Below are positions 44,559 to 54,517 of a DNA stretch of 64,000 bases, piece after piece (position 1 is the stretch's first letter; each line of letters opens with the position of its first letter). The translations under genes and the position numbers were made by a program. The stretch lies in assembly GCF_011764445.1 (NCBI RefSeq), contig NZ_BLPG01000001.1, positions 5,642,001-5,706,000 on the forward strand, written 5' to 3'. The stretch is from Phytohabitans rumicis (GTDB lineage Bacteria > Actinomycetota > Actinomycetes > Mycobacteriales > Micromonosporaceae). A model generated the notes under the pieces. It saw only the letters and a program-made list of their open reading frames with translations. It did not search any database and was not told the DNA's origin.

Positions 44559-46163
44559 TCAGACCGCCCAGACGGTGGCGTCCTGGGGGACGCGGCCATC
44601 GCCGTCGAGGGGGGCGCTGGTCAGCAGCGGGGTCAGGCCGGCGGGCAGGTCGGCCGGGGTGGCACCGAAGTTGGTCAGCACGAACAGGTCGCCGTTGCGG
44701 AAGGCGAGCACGTCGTCTGGCGCCTCGGCCCAGGTCAGCGTCCCCAGGCCGAGGCCGCGCTCGGCGCGCAGCCGCAGCGCCGCCCGGTACAGCTCGTACG
44801 TCGAGCCGGGCACGCCGCGCTGGCGGTCCAGGGCCAGCTCGGCCCAGACCTCCGGTTGGGGCAGCCAGCTCGCGGCGGTCGGCCCGAAGCCGTACGACGG
44901 CGCGTCCGCCTCCCACGGGATCGGCACCCGGCAGCCGTCGCGGCCCTTCTCCTCCCCATCGGTACGGACGTACGTCGGGTCCTGCCGCACCTCGTCCGGA
45001 ATCGTGGTGTGCTCCGGCAGGCCCAGCTCCTCGCCCTGGTAGAGGTAGGCGGAGCCGGGCAGGGCCAGCATCAGCAGGGTGGCGGCGCGGGCCCGGCGCA
45101 GGCCCACCACGTTGTCCGGCTGGGGGTCGTCGGCGCCGATGCCGCGCGGGCGCCGGGTGCCCACCGGCAGCCCGAGGCGGGACGCATGGCGGATCACGTC
45201 GTGGTTGGAGAGCACCCAGGTCGTCGGTGCGCCGACCGCGGCGTCGGCGGCCAGCGACCGGGTGATCACGGCGCGCTGGGCCGACTCGGTCCAGAACGCT
45301 TCCAGGTACTCGAAGTTGAACGCCTGGTGCATCTCGTCGGGCCGCACGTACGCGGCGAGCCGTTCCGCGGGCGACACCCACGCCTCGGCCACCAGGACCC
45401 GGTCCCCGGGGTACGCGTCGACCACCCGCCGCCAGCTGCGGTAGATCTCGTGCACGCCGTCCTGGTCCCACATCGGCGGCCGGATGCCCTCGGTGCCCGG
45501 GCCGGTGAGCGGCTCGACCGGGTAGTGCCAGTCGGCGAGGTCGGCCTGCTTGATCAGCCCGTGCGCCACGTCGACGCGGAAGCCGTCGACCCCGCGGTCG
45601 AGCCAGAAGCGCAGGATGTCGATGAACTCGGCGCGCACCTCGGGGTGGTCCCAGTTGAGGTCGGGCTGGCCGGGGTCGAACAGGTGCAGGTACCACTCGC
45701 CGTCCGGCACCTGGGTCCAGGCCGGGCCGCCGAACACGCTCTGCCAGTTGTTGGGCTTGTCGGGGCGGAACACGTAGCGGGCCCGCTCCGGGCTGCCCGG
45801 TCCGGCCTCGACCGCCGCGCGGAACCACGCGTGCTGGTCGGAGGTGTGGTTGGGCACCAGGTCGACGATCACCCGCAGGCCGCGCTCACGGGCCGCGGCG
45901 AGGAGCTTGTCCGCGTCCTCCAGGCTCCCGAAGATCGGGTCTACTCCCTGGTAGTCGGCCACGTCGTACCCGGCGTCGGCCTGCGGCGACGGGTAGAAGG
46001 GGGACAGCCACACCGCGTCCACGCCCAGCTCGACGAGGTGGTCCAGCCGGGCTGTGATGCCGGGCAGGTCGCCGATGCCGTCACCGTTCGAGTCGGCGAA
46101 GGAGCGGGGGTAAACCTGGTAGATCACCGCGTGGCGCCACCAGTCAGACGTCTGCTCAGACAT
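44559..46163 (-). CDS. GH13 alpha-glucosidase / oligo-1,6-glucosidase-type enzyme
   Basis: A 534-residue cytoplasmic glycoside hydrolase of the alpha-amylase family. The conserved regions are DLVPNHTS (region I), GFRVDVAHG with the nucleophile Asp (II), RVLVAEAWVSP with the acid/base Glu (III) and TWVLSNHDVIRH with the transition-state Asp (IV). It starts WWRHAVIYQVYPRSFADSNG, as in intracellular alpha-glucosidases that cut maltose, isomaltose or trehalose-like disaccharides. It is the last gene of an operon with an ABC importer and LacI regulator, so it hydrolyses the imported sugar. Confidence 0.93.
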   Translation of the reverse strand: MSEQTSDWWRHAVIYQVYPRSFADSNGDGIGDLPGITARLDHLVELGVDAVWLSPFYPSPQADAGYDVADYQGVDPIFGSLEDADKLLAAARERGLRVIVDLVPNHTSDQHAWFRAAVEAGPGSPERARYVFRPDKPNNWQSVFGGPAWTQVPDGEWYLHLFDPGQPDLNWDHPEVRAEFIDILRFWLDRGVDGFRVDVAHGLIKQADLADWHYPVEPLTGPGTEGIRPPMWDQDGVHEIYRSWRRVVDAYPGDRVLVAEAWVSPAERLAAYVRPDEMHQAFNFEYLEAFWTESAQRAVITRSLAADAAVGAPTTWVLSNHDVIRHASRLGLPVGTRRPRGIGADDPQPDNVVGLRRARAATLLMLALPGSAYLYQGEELGLPEHTTIPDEVRQDPTYVRTDGEEKGRDGCRVPIPWEADAPSYGFGPTAASWLPQPEVWAELALDRQRGVPGSTYELYRAALRLRAERGLGLGTLTWAEAPDDVLAFRNGDLFVLTNFGATPADLPAGLTPLLTSAPLDGDGRVPQDATVWAV

Positions 46164-46168
46164 GGGTC

Positions 46169-47187
46169 CTAGTGTGCCCGAGGCGGGCCGGTGGATTCGC
46201 GAACGATCAGGCGTGTAGGCAGGATCACGGTCTCGGTTACCGAGGGGTCGCCTTGGGTCAGTGGCCCGAGGAGCGTGGCCACCGCGAGCCGGCCTTGATC
46301 GGCGGCGGGCTGGGCGACCGTGGTGAGCCCCACCACACCGGCCAGGTCGTGGTCGTCGATGCCGATCACGCTCACGTCGTCCGGCACCCGCAGCCCGGCC
46401 TGGCGCAGCGCGGCCATGGCGCCCATGGCCATCTCGTCGCAGGCCGCGAAGACGGCGGTGGGGCGGGGCCGCGGCGTAGCAGCTCGGCGACCGCGCGCTC
46501 GCCGCCGGAGACGGTGAACTCGGCCTCCACGTCCAGCGCCGGGTCCGGCTCGATCCCCGCGATCCGCAGCGCTTCCCGGTAGCCGCGCCGGCGGTCGATG
46601 TGGGTGGTGAAGGCCAGCTCGTCGGACGGGTCGCCGGAGATGTGGGCGACGCGCCGGTGGCCCTGCTCGATCAGGTAGCTGGTGGCGGTGCAGGCGGCGG
46701 CGACGTCGTCGATGCGGATGCTGGGCCACCCCGGCACGCCGGTGCCGGAGCTGACCGTGACCCCGGGCAGGGCCAGGTTGGTGACCGCGGCGAAGTCCGG
46801 CCCCTGAAGCGGCGTGGCCACCAGCACGAGCGCGTCCACCCGCTTGTGCAGGGCGGCGGTGTGCAGCAACCGCTGCCGCTCGTGCTCGCTGCCGCCCAGG
46901 TTGTGCAGCAGCAGGTCGTACCCGGCCTGGTGCAGGGCGTCCTCGGCGGCCTCCACCACGGTGGCGAAGAACCACCGGGTGATCCGCGGTACGACGACCG
47001 CGACCGCGCCGGTCTTGCCCCCGGCCAGCCGGGAGGCGCTCGGGGAGGCGGTGTAACCGAGCTTGGCGGCCGCCGCCAGCACCCGGTCACGGGTCGACTC
47101 GGAGACGGTCGGCAGGCCGCGCAGCGCCCGGGAAACGGTGGCCGTCGATACGCCGGCCAGCCGCGCGACATCGTCGATTCTCGTCAT
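46169..47187 (-). CDS. LacI-family repressor of the alpha-glucoside operon (frameshifted)
   Basis: Corrected length is 339 residues. Residues 1-55 are the helix-turn-helix and hinge (TRIDDVARLAGVSTATVSRA). Residues 60-330 are a periplasmic-binding-type sensor, with RIDDVAAACTATSYLIEQGH and VFAACDEMAMGAMAAL. The raw frame breaks near 46460-46468, where one of two GGGG runs lacks a G. The ATG at 47185-47187 was chosen for its GGAGGG site. Operator-like palindromes upstream of the binding-protein gene (50749, 50816) match LacI-family sites, so it probably represses the whole operon. Confidence 0.88.
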
Positions 47188-47254
47188 GCGGCACCCTCCG
47201 TCGCTTCGCCGTTGTGGCGGGCGACCGTGGGTCACCCGCCACAAACGACGTGCC

Positions 47255-48217
47255 TCAGCCCTTCACGCTGCCCGTGAGGAGGCCGCGAACGAAGTACCGC
47301 TGCAGGGACAGGAAGACGATCAGCGGGACGACGATCGACACGAACGCGCCGGAGGTCAACCGTTGCCACTCGTTGCCTCTGGTGCCGGCCAGCTCCGCCA
47401 GCCGTACCGTCAATGGTGCCGTTTCATCCCCACCGCCCGCGAAGATCAGCGCGACCAGCAGGTCGTTCCACACCCAGAGGAACTGGAAGATGGTCAGCGA
47501 GGCGAGCGCCGGCGTGATGAGCGGCAGCACAATCGTGCGGAAGATCTTCGCGTGGCTGGCGCCGTCGACCCGGGCCGCCTCCATCAGCTCGCCGGGCAGC
47601 TGCGACACGAAGTTGTGCAGCAGGAACACGGCGAACGGCAGGGCGAAGCAGGTGTGCGCGAACCACACCTGGATGAACTTCTGCTCGTCCTCCAGTTGCC
47701 ACGCCGGCATCAGCGTGATGCCGCCGAGCGAGACGCCGCGGGAGAAGAAGCTCAGCAGCGGCACGAGTGCCATCTGCAGCGGGACGATCTGCAGGGCGAA
47801 GATGCCGATGTAGACCCACTCCCGGCCGCGGAAGTTGATCCACGAGAGCGCGTACGCGGCCATCGCGGCGAACGCGACGGGGAAGAGCACCGACGGGATC
47901 GTGATGACGATCGAGTTGACGAAGTAGTTGGCGAGCTGGCCGGACGAGGCGGACTGGCCGAAGAGCACCTCGTTGTAGTTGTCCAGCGTCAGCTGCGGAT
48001 CGCTGAAGAACGTCCACCAGCCGGTGGTCTTGATCGCGTCCTCGGGGCGCAGGGACGAGATGAACAGCCCGAACGTGGGCACCGTCCACAGCAGCGCGAT
48101 GAGGATCGAGACGACGGTGGCCGCGCGGGTGTTGAGCCGGCGGCGCACCCGACCCGCGACGGTCTTGGGCATCGGCTCGGCGCTCGTGCCGGGCAGGACC
48201 GGAGTGGTGGTAGCCAT
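47255..48217 (-). CDS. Alpha-glucoside ABC transporter permease (MalG-type)
   Basis: A 320-residue inner membrane protein with six helices. The EAA loop that docks the ATPase reads ELMEAARVDGASHAKIFRTI. After a cytoplasmic N terminus, the first helix is TVVSILIALLWTVPTFGLFI. It pairs with the MalF-type permease encoded one base upstream. No ATP-binding subunit is encoded in this operon, which is usual in actinobacteria where a shared MsiK-like ATPase serves several importers. Confidence 0.92.
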   Translation of the reverse strand: MATTTPVLPGTSAEPMPKTVAGRVRRRLNTRAATVVSILIALLWTVPTFGLFISSLRPEDAIKTTGWWTFFSDPQLTLDNYNEVLFGQSASSGQLANYFVNSIVITIPSVLFPVAFAAMAAYALSWINFRGREWVYIGIFALQIVPLQMALVPLLSFFSRGVSLGGITLMPAWQLEDEQKFIQVWFAHTCFALPFAVFLLHNFVSQLPGELMEAARVDGASHAKIFRTIVLPLITPALASLTIFQFLWVWNDLLVALIFAGGGDETAPLTVRLAELAGTRGNEWQRLTSGAFVSIVVPLIVFLSLQRYFVRGLLTGSVKG

Positions 48218-48218
48218 G

Positions 48219-49270
48219 TCAGCCCTCCCGCTGCCGGCGCAGGTTGCGGATCTGGAAGATGACGATCGGGATCACGAGGATGAACAGGAACACGGCCAGC
48301 GCCGAGCCCTGCCCGACCTGCTGATACCGGAACGCCTGGTTGTACATCTCCAGCGCGATCACGTTGGTGTCGTAGTTGCCGTTCGTCATGGTCCGCACGA
48401 TGTCGAAGATCTTCATCGTGGCGACCGTGATGGCGACCACCACGACGATCAGCGCCGGCCGGATGCTCGGCATCGTGACCCGCCAGAACATCTGCCAGGC
48501 GGTGACGCCGTCCAGCCGGGCCGCCTCGACGATGTCGGCCGGGATCGCCTTGATCGCCGCGGACAGGATCACCATGGCGAAGCCCGCCTGGATCCAGACC
48601 ATCACGGCGATCAGCAACAGCGTGTTGAGCGGCGAGTCGAGCAGCCACTGCTGCGGCGTGCCGCCCAGCCACACCACGATCTGGTTGAGCAGACCGATCT
48701 GGTCCTGCTCCTCCGACCGGTACGCGTAGACGAACTTCCAGATGATGCTCGCGCCGACGAACGAGATCGCCACCGGCAGGAAGATCAGCGACTTGGCGAC
48801 CGACTCGAAGCGGGCCTTGTCGACCAGGACGGCGTAGAGCAGCCCGACCGAGGTGGCCACCAGCGGCACCAGCACCACCCACAGCAGGCTGTTCCACAGC
48901 ACGCCGAGGATGCCGTCGTCGGTGACCATCCAGCCGTAGTTCTCCAACCCGACCCAATCCGTGCTGCCACCGTTCTTGAACGACAGCAGGGTGGTCCGGA
49001 CCAGCGGCACGACCAGCCCGATCGCGAGCAGCATCAGGACCGGCAGCAGGAAGATGAGCGCGAACCCCCACTCGCGCGACTTCCCGACGCGCCCGGAGGG
49101 CGGTGCGGGTATCTCGCCGGCCGCGATCGCGAGCAGTTGGCGCTCGCGCCGGCGGGCGAAGTACGTGGGTACGACGTCAAGCAGTAAAAGCAGCCCACCG
49201 ACGACCACGACGAACGCGACGAGGCCGTACACAAGCACGGTGAGCTTGGGGAAATATCCGCGAAGTCCAT
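48219..49270 (-). CDS. Alpha-glucoside ABC transporter permease (MalF-type, frameshift at N terminus)
   Basis: Corrected length is 350 residues with about seven membrane helices. The EAA loop reads DIVEAARLDGVTAWQMFWRV. The raw frame starts at an internal codon, but the expected start MDFADI with a GGGAGGG ribosome site lies at 49268-49270 in another frame. Adding one C to the run at 49248-49251 joins them. Its stop is one base from the MalG-type start. Confidence 0.9.
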
Positions 49271-49330
49271 CCGCCCTCCCGAGGGGATCGGCCGGCCCGA
49301 CCTGGCAAGTCGGACCGGCCGCCTAACTTC

Positions 49331-50673
49331 TTACTTCCAGGAACTCTCGACGGTCGAGAGCGTGCTGGCGGTGTCCTTGCCGTTGATCCAGTCGACCATG
49401 CCCTTCCACAGGGTGCCCGCGCCGACCGCCGACGGCATCAGGTCCGAGCCGTCGAAGCGCAGGACCTTGGTCTTGTCCTGGAGGATCTGGACCGACAGCT
49501 TGTCGATCGGGTTAGCGAAATTGTTGAGGTCCGCGCCCCGGTTGCCGGAGACCCAGTTGCCGAGCTTGGCCCGGCTGTTGGCGTACTCGGGCGTGGCCAG
49601 GTAGTTCTGCACCGCCTGGACCTCGGGCCGGTCGGCGAAGGCGACCGTGAACTCGCCGGCCGCGAGCACGGGCTCACCCTTGCTCGGGTCGACCGCCGGG
49701 AAGTAGAACGCGAACACGTCGCCGTCCTCGGCCACCTTGGTGCCCTCTGGCCACTGGTTGGCGTAGAAGGACGCCTGGCGGTGCATGAAGCACTTGTTGT
49801 CCAGGATCGGCAGGCCGCCTTCCTGGAACGACGTCGTGGAGATGCTCTTCACGCCGCCGTAGCCGCCGTTGACGAACTTGTCGTTCTTGAGGATCTCACC
49901 GGCCTTGTTGAGTGCCTCGGCGACCTTCGGGTCGTTGAACGGAATCTGGTGAGTGACCCACTGGTCGTAGACCTCGGGCGTCTGCGTGCGCAGCATGAGG
50001 TCTTCCAGCCAGTCGGTGGCCGGCCAGCCGGTGGCGTCACCGGACTCGATGCCCGCGCACCACGGCTTCGTCCCGCTGTCGGCGATCTTGTTGCTCAGGG
50101 AGATCAGCTCGTCCCAGGTCTTCGGGACCTGGTAGCCCTTCTCCGAGAACGCCTTGGGGAGTACCACACGAAGGACTTCACGTTGGAGCCGAGCGGCGCC
50201 CCGTAGAAGGTGCCGTTGACGGTGCTGTACTTCAACCAGTCGGCCGGGTAGTTGGCCTCGGCCGAGGACTTCGTGTCGGCCGGAGCCGCCTTGAGCTTGC
50301 CGGCGTTCGCGAAGGTCGCGAGCAGGCCCGGCTGCGGGATGAAGGCGATGTCCGGCGCGTTGCCGCCGTCCACGCGCACCTGCAGCTGCGCCTCGAACTC
50401 GCCGCTGCCTTCGTAGTCAATCTCAATGCCGGTGCAGTCCACGAACGACTTCCAGGACTGCTCCAGCAGGTCGGCCTCGGCGTCGCGGATGGACGCGTAG
50501 ATCGTGACCTTCTTGCCGTCGTTGCCGCTGTACTTGTCAAAGGCGGCGCACTCCGCCGAGCTTCCGGTGCCACTTCCATTGTCGTCGCCATCTCCGCACG
50601 CGGTGGCGCTGAGCGCCAGCCCGACCACGGTGGCGATCACGAAGGCTTGGCGTCGTCTGGGAAAGACCGCCAT
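49331..50673 (-). CDS. Alpha-glucoside ABC transporter substrate-binding lipoprotein (frameshifted)
   Basis: Corrected length is 447 residues. A lipoprotein signal peptide ends with LALSATACGDGDDNG, with the lipidated Cys at about residue 26. The body is a family 1 extracellular solute-binding protein: GNAPDIAFIPQPGLLATFAN, VPKTWDELISLSNKIADSG and GDVFAFYFPAVDPSKGEP. The frame is broken at the GGGG run 50156-50159, after VKSFVWYSP; both halves are otherwise intact and overlap. It is the first gene of the operon, behind a GGAAGGAGG ribosome site and a LacI-type operator. Confidence 0.92.
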
Positions 50674-50748
50674 GCCGTCCTCCTTCCTCGCCGGCACGCC
50701 GATAGCCGCCTGGCCCTCGTGCCGGTCCCGACTTGGGGCGTCTACACA

Positions 50749-50762
50749 TGTAAGCGCTTGCA
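50749..50762. promoter_or_regulatory. LacI-type operator upstream of the alpha-glucoside operon
   Basis: TGTAAGCGCTTGCA is palindromic in six of seven base pairs around the central CG, the classic LacI-family operator shape (TGnAAGCGCTTnCA). It lies 76 bases before the binding-protein start codon. Confidence 0.7.
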
Positions 50763-50804
50763 CGGATCTTTAGTCCAGGCTTTCCGGTAAGGAAGCCGTA
50801 ACGA

Positions 50805-51524
50805 TTAGGAAACGTTGGAAGCGCTCCCATGATCATCGAGGATAGTCGAAAACCGTTCCTCGGCAAGGTCCAATTGGCCAAGAATATGCGCTTTTGCCGC
50901 GCCGGATAGCGGCGTGTCCGCCCGCCGCATCAGCTCCCGGAACACCGGCACCAACGGCCGGTACTTGATCGCTGAGCTGCGCACCTTCGGCCCCGTGGTG
51001 TGGATGACGCCCACGCCGTTGTCGGTGAAGTCGGACACCTTGATCACCCGTGCCCAGGGGTCCCGGTCGAGGCTCTCCGCCACGTGTGCGCGGTACTGCT
51101 CGTGTTTGTCGCGCGCCGGGTCGTACTCCGGGTTGGTCACCGCCCGGACCAGGTCGGCCACCCGCGGGTTGAACCGCCGGGCCAGCTCGGCGAGCGCCGC
51201 CTCGGTCCCGCCGCCGAGCTCGTCGGGGTGGTCTTCGACGGCGTCGTGCAGCAGCGCCGCCACGACCACGTCGACGTCGTCGACGCCGTAGTGCGACATG
51301 ATCCGGATGGCCACCCGGAGCAGGTGGTTGAGGTAGGGCTCGCGGACCCGGCGATCGTCGCGGTGCAGCTCCGCGGCCAGGTCCAGCGCCGCCGCCAGAC
51401 GTTCTTGATCTGGTACGCCGAAGCGGGCGACTTCCAGGGCGAAGCGTTGCCGGAGGCCGGTCTCGCCGTACACCTCGGTGATCGCGTGCAACGGCATGGA
51501 TCGCAGGAACGGCGGCGGCGACAT
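50805..51524 (-). CDS. HD-domain protein, small alarmone hydrolase-like
   Basis: A 239-residue protein with the HD-hydrolase pattern of the RelA/SpoT hydrolase and MESH1 group: REPYLNHLLRVAIRIM (metal His), VVVAALLHDAVEDHPDEL (His-Asp and Glu-Asp), NPRVADLVRAVTNPEY and ARVIKVSDFTDNGVG (Asp and Asn). The LADRL consensus is replaced by VSDFTDN, a variant that keeps the ligands. It stands alone, without a synthetase next to it. A TATACC box eight bases before the ATG hints at a leaderless message. Substrate is not known. Confidence 0.75.
   Translation of the reverse strand: MSPPPFLRSMPLHAITEVYGETGLRQRFALEVARFGVPDQERLAAALDLAAELHRDDRRVREPYLNHLLRVAIRIMSHYGVDDVDVVVAALLHDAVEDHPDELGGGTEAALAELARRFNPRVADLVRAVTNPEYDPARDKHEQYRAHVAESLDRDPWARVIKVSDFTDNGVGVIHTTGPKVRSSAIKYRPLVPVFRELMRRADTPLSGAAKAHILGQLDLAEERFSTILDDHGSASNVS
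50816..50829. promoter_or_regulatory. Second LacI-type operator
   Basis: TGGAAGCGCTCCCA has the same AAGCGCT core and lies 67 bases from the first site, inside the last codons of the neighbouring HD gene. Two phased sites would allow looping or block both promoter ends. Confidence 0.55.
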
Positions 51525-51636
51525 GGCGCCTAGGTATACCGGATCGCGCTAATTTCCGCCGCCTCTCTTTCGCGTACTGAAGCTTTCTGTCAAACTCCGG
51601 CTCGGGGTGGAAGGATTCCGACATTGGAGGAACTGG

Positions 51637-52415
51637 ATGACCCGACGGGTACTCAGCTTGCTCGCCGCAGCCGCCGCCGTGGCCGCCGCGGTGCTCGTGC
51701 AAGCCGGCTCAGCACAGGCCGCTCCCACGTTCAAGGTGCCGTTCCCCTGTGGACAGGCGTGGTCCGGCCAGACCCGTAGCGACCACAGTCCCGCGTACGC
51801 CATCGACTTCAACCGCACCGACGACGTGGGCGACCCGGTCGTGGCCAGCGCCCCGGCACCGTCGACCGGGTCACCGACCTGGGCGGCACGAGCTACGGCA
51901 AGTACGTCCGCATCAACCACGGCAGCGGCTACACCACGTACTACGCGCACCTGTCCGCGTTCAACGTCTCCGTTGGACAGACGGTCGGCTACGGCTCCGT
52001 CATCGGCTACGTCGGCACCACCGGCGGCTCCACCGGCCCGCACCTGCACTTCGAGCAGCGCCTGGACGGCAGCGACATCCAGATCCGCTTCAACGGCGCG
52101 CTCGCGCTGTACTGGGGCACCAAGACGTACACCAGCGACAATGCCTGCTCAGGCAGCAACACCGGCTCGGGCACGGTCAACACGGCTGGCTCGCCGCTGA
52201 CCGTCCGATCTGGACCGGGCACGAGCTACACGGCGGTCGGCACGGTGGCCGACGGCGCGACCGTCACCATCTACTGCCAGACCACCGGCACCACGGTGAC
52301 CGGCACGTACGGCACCAGCAACATCTGGGACCGCATCGGCACCGGCCGGTTCGTGTCCGACGCGTACGTCTACACCGGCTACGACGGCTTCATCCCCAGC
52401 GTCCCGCGCTGCTGA
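51637..52415 (+). CDS. Secreted M23 peptidase with C-terminal SH3-like domain (frameshifted)
   Basis: Corrected length is 259 residues. A signal peptide spans residues 1-28 (SLLAAAAAVAAAVLVQAGSA). The M23 zinc peptidase has HSPAYAIDFNRTDDVGDPVV (first His and Asp) and GSTGPHLHFEQRL (HxH). A linker leads to an SH3b-type domain (AGSPLTVRSGPGTSYTAVGT). M23 enzymes cut peptidoglycan cross-links, and SH3b binds the wall. The frame breaks at a CCCC run (51851-51854), and one added C rejoins it. The ATG follows a GGAGG site. Confidence 0.9.
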
Positions 52416-52660
52416 CCACGTGCGCGTGGCGCTCGTGTGCGCCGCCGCGCTCGTGTAGGCCGCGCCTGCCCCAATAGGGCTCCCTCTTCCCGTCCACGCG
52501 GGAACAGGGGAGCGCTCTTGGGGATTGAGCGCCCAAACGGCTGCCCTTTTGGCGCGCGGGGAGGGGTAGTCGTCGGTGAACTCCTCCTCCGTCATCGCCT
52601 GCAGCGCGCTGAGCGCGACACCGACCAGGGCGGTCGCGGTGAGCAGCGTGATCGGGACGA

Positions 52661-53311
52661 TCAGGAGCGAGGTGGTGATCCCTCGACCGGCGTCTCACCG
52701 GGCAGCGACAGGTACACCCGCATCGCCGCCATCCCGGTGTAGTGCATGCCGCAGACGGCGATGCCCATGATGACCGCGGCGGCGATGATCGCTCGCCAAC
52801 CCTTGATGGTGACGGTGAACCACAGCGCCGTGGTCGCCGCCACCACCGCGATCACCGCGGACGCGGCGACCAGCCCCGGGTCGTACTCGATGCGGCCGGA
52901 CACCCGGACGGCGGCCATGCCGGTGTAGTGCATGACGAGGACGCCGGCGCCGGTCAGGAGCCCGCCCCCGGCGATCCGGAGCGTGGTCCGCGGGCCGTGC
53001 CCGACGATGAAGAGCCCGACCCCGACGGTGGCGATCGCGATGACCAGGCTGAAGGCGGTGAGCCACGGGTTGTACCGGACCGGGCTGTCGGGCACGTCGA
53101 AGCCGAGCATCGCGGTGAAGTGCATGAGCCAGATGGCGGCACCGCCGATGGTGATGGCGGCGAGGACCAGCCAGCGGGCCCGCCGGCCAGGTGTAGGGGC
53201 CGCCCGCGCCCGGGTCGTGCAGACCAGGCCGAGCAGCGATCCGAGGAACGAGATTATGTACGCCACGACGGGGTTGACCGCGCCGTAGGTCAGGTGGTGT
53301 ATCTCAGCCAC
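52661..53311 (-). CDS. MHYT-domain membrane sensor protein (3' end probably frameshifted)
   Basis: The intact frame gives 216 residues with about seven membrane helices. MHYT signatures that may bind copper near the outer face occur as LMHFTAMLGFDVPD, VMHYTGMAAVRVSG and GMHYTGMAAMRVYL. The true C terminus is probably longer: adding one C at the CCC run 52680-52682 continues into another helix (ITTSLLIVPITLLTATAL) and an EEEFTDDY tail. One further base would end the gene at 52390, at the convergent M23 gene. MHYT domains are thought to sense O2, CO or NO. No output domain is attached. Confidence 0.8.
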   Translation of the reverse strand: MAEIHHLTYGAVNPVVAYIISFLGSLLGLVCTTRARAAPTPGRRARWLVLAAITIGGAAIWLMHFTAMLGFDVPDSPVRYNPWLTAFSLVIAIATVGVGLFIVGHGPRTTLRIAGGGLLTGAGVLVMHYTGMAAVRVSGRIEYDPGLVAASAVIAVVAATTALWFTVTIKGWRAIIAAAVIMGIAVCGMHYTGMAAMRVYLSLPGETPVEGSPPRS

Positions 53312-53366
53312 GTACGAATTGCGCCACGAAAGCGGCTGACCAGGGCGGACAGGCTGTGCGAAACAG

Positions 53367-53404
53367 TTGATCAGGGAGCCGGGAAAACCCGACTCCCTGA
53401 TCGA
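53367..53404. terminator. GATC-ended hairpin downstream of the GPGG gene
   Basis: TTGATCAGGGAGCCGGG (53367-53383) pairs with 53388-53404 with two mismatches around an AAAA loop. It follows the stop of the small membrane protein (minus strand) by 26 bases and so is its likely terminator. Confidence 0.65.
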
Positions 53405-53430
53405 TCGTTTGATTCGGGGGTTTTGGGGGT

Positions 53431-53574
53431 TTACGTGAAGATGCTGACGCCGCCCGGGCCGACGAGAAACCCGATGATGATGAGGACGATGCCCCACAGG
53501 ACCTGCCGGCGGAAGAGCGCCAGGACGCCGGCGACCACCAGTACCACCGCGAGAATCCACAGAAGAAATTCCAT
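53431..53574 (-). CDS. GPGG-motif small membrane protein
   Basis: A 47-residue protein of two hydrophobic helices (LLWILAVVLVVAGVLALF and LWGIVLIIIGFLV) joined by RRQ and ended by GPGGVSIFT. The GPGG ending defines a family of tiny actinobacterial membrane proteins without known function. The ATG at 53572-53574 was preferred because the frame upstream is unlike membrane protein. It lies 40 bases past the SigF-type gene, so it may be co-transcribed with it. Confidence 0.8.
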   Translation of the reverse strand: MEFLLWILAVVLVVAGVLALFRRQVLWGIVLIIIGFLVGPGGVSIFT

Positions 53575-53614
53575 GGATACCGGGTACCCGTGGCGTGGTG
53601 TGCGGAAACGTGCG

Positions 53615-54379
53615 CTAGGCGGCGTCCTCGCCGAGGTGCCCGCGGAGCTTGGCCAGTGCACGGGCCAGCAGTCGGGACACGTGCATCTGGGACACGCCGA
53701 TCTGGTCGGCGATCTGGGACTGGGTCATGTTGCCGTAGAACCGCAGCATCAGGATCCGCTGCTCGCGGCGGTCGAGGGCGGCCAGCGCCGGGCCCAGCGC
53801 GACCCGCAGCTCGGCCAGCTCGAACTCGCCGTCCTCGCTGCCGAGCAGGTCGCCCAGCTCGGTGGAGCGGTCGCCGTCGCTGGTCGGCATGGACAGCGAC
53901 ACCGCGTTGTACGCGCGTGCGCCCTCCAGCCCCTCCAGCACCTCTTCCTCGCTGATCCCGATGTGCCCGGCGATGTCGGCGACGGTCGGGGAGCGGCCCA
54001 GCGTCTGGAGCAGCGTGCTGGTCGCCTCGGAGATGCTCAGCCGCAGCTCCTGCAGCCGGCGCGGCACCCGGATGTCCCAGGTGCGGTCCCGGAAGTGACG
54101 CTTGATCTCACCGATGATGGTGGGGATCGCGTACGCGGCGAACTCGACGCCGCGCTCCGGGTCGAACTTGTCGACCGCCTTGATCAAACCGACCGTCGCG
54201 GTCTGGACCAGGTCTTCGATGGGCTCGCCGCGCCCGGCGAACCGGTTGGCGAGGTGCTGCGCCAGCGGCAGCCACGCCTCGATGACCTCGTCCCGTACCC
54301 GGGGCCGGGACGGGTGGTGCGCCGGCAGTGAGCCGAGCACCACCAACATGTCGCTTGCGTGCACCTGTGTCGCGGTCAC
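53615..54379 (-). CDS. SigF/SigB-type (group 3) RNA polymerase sigma factor
   Basis: A 254-residue sigma factor. Region 2 contains EDLVQTATVGLIKAVDKFDPERGVEFAAYA and TIIGEIKRHFRDRTWDIRVP. Region 3 has LGRSPTVADIAGHIGISEEEV. Region 4 has LMLRFYGNMTQSQIADQIGV as the -35 binding helix-turn-helix. Length and the TWDIRVP motif are typical of stress and development sigma factors (SigB/F/G) that anti-sigma kinases control. No anti-sigma gene lies next to it. Confidence 0.93.
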   Translation of the reverse strand: MTATQVHASDMLVVLGSLPAHHPSRPRVRDEVIEAWLPLAQHLANRFAGRGEPIEDLVQTATVGLIKAVDKFDPERGVEFAAYAIPTIIGEIKRHFRDRTWDIRVPRRLQELRLSISEATSTLLQTLGRSPTVADIAGHIGISEEEVLEGLEGARAYNAVSLSMPTSDGDRSTELGDLLGSEDGEFELAELRVALGPALAALDRREQRILMLRFYGNMTQSQIADQIGVSQMHVSRLLARALAKLRGHLGEDAA

Positions 54380-54517
54380 GGTGGGTCCTCCCTGGTTGGG
54401 TTCCGACCTGCCGTCCGGCGGTGTGCTAACCGATCAGCTAATTCACCTTAGACCAAACGGCCCGCGAAAATCTAGCCGAAAGTACGATGTTGCGCTAGCC
54501 CGGTACCGTTGGTAATC

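Noticed and set aside
49331-50763. Two sugar-binding protein genes
   Set aside because: The two frames are the N- and C-terminal halves of one solute-binding protein and overlap at a GGGG run.
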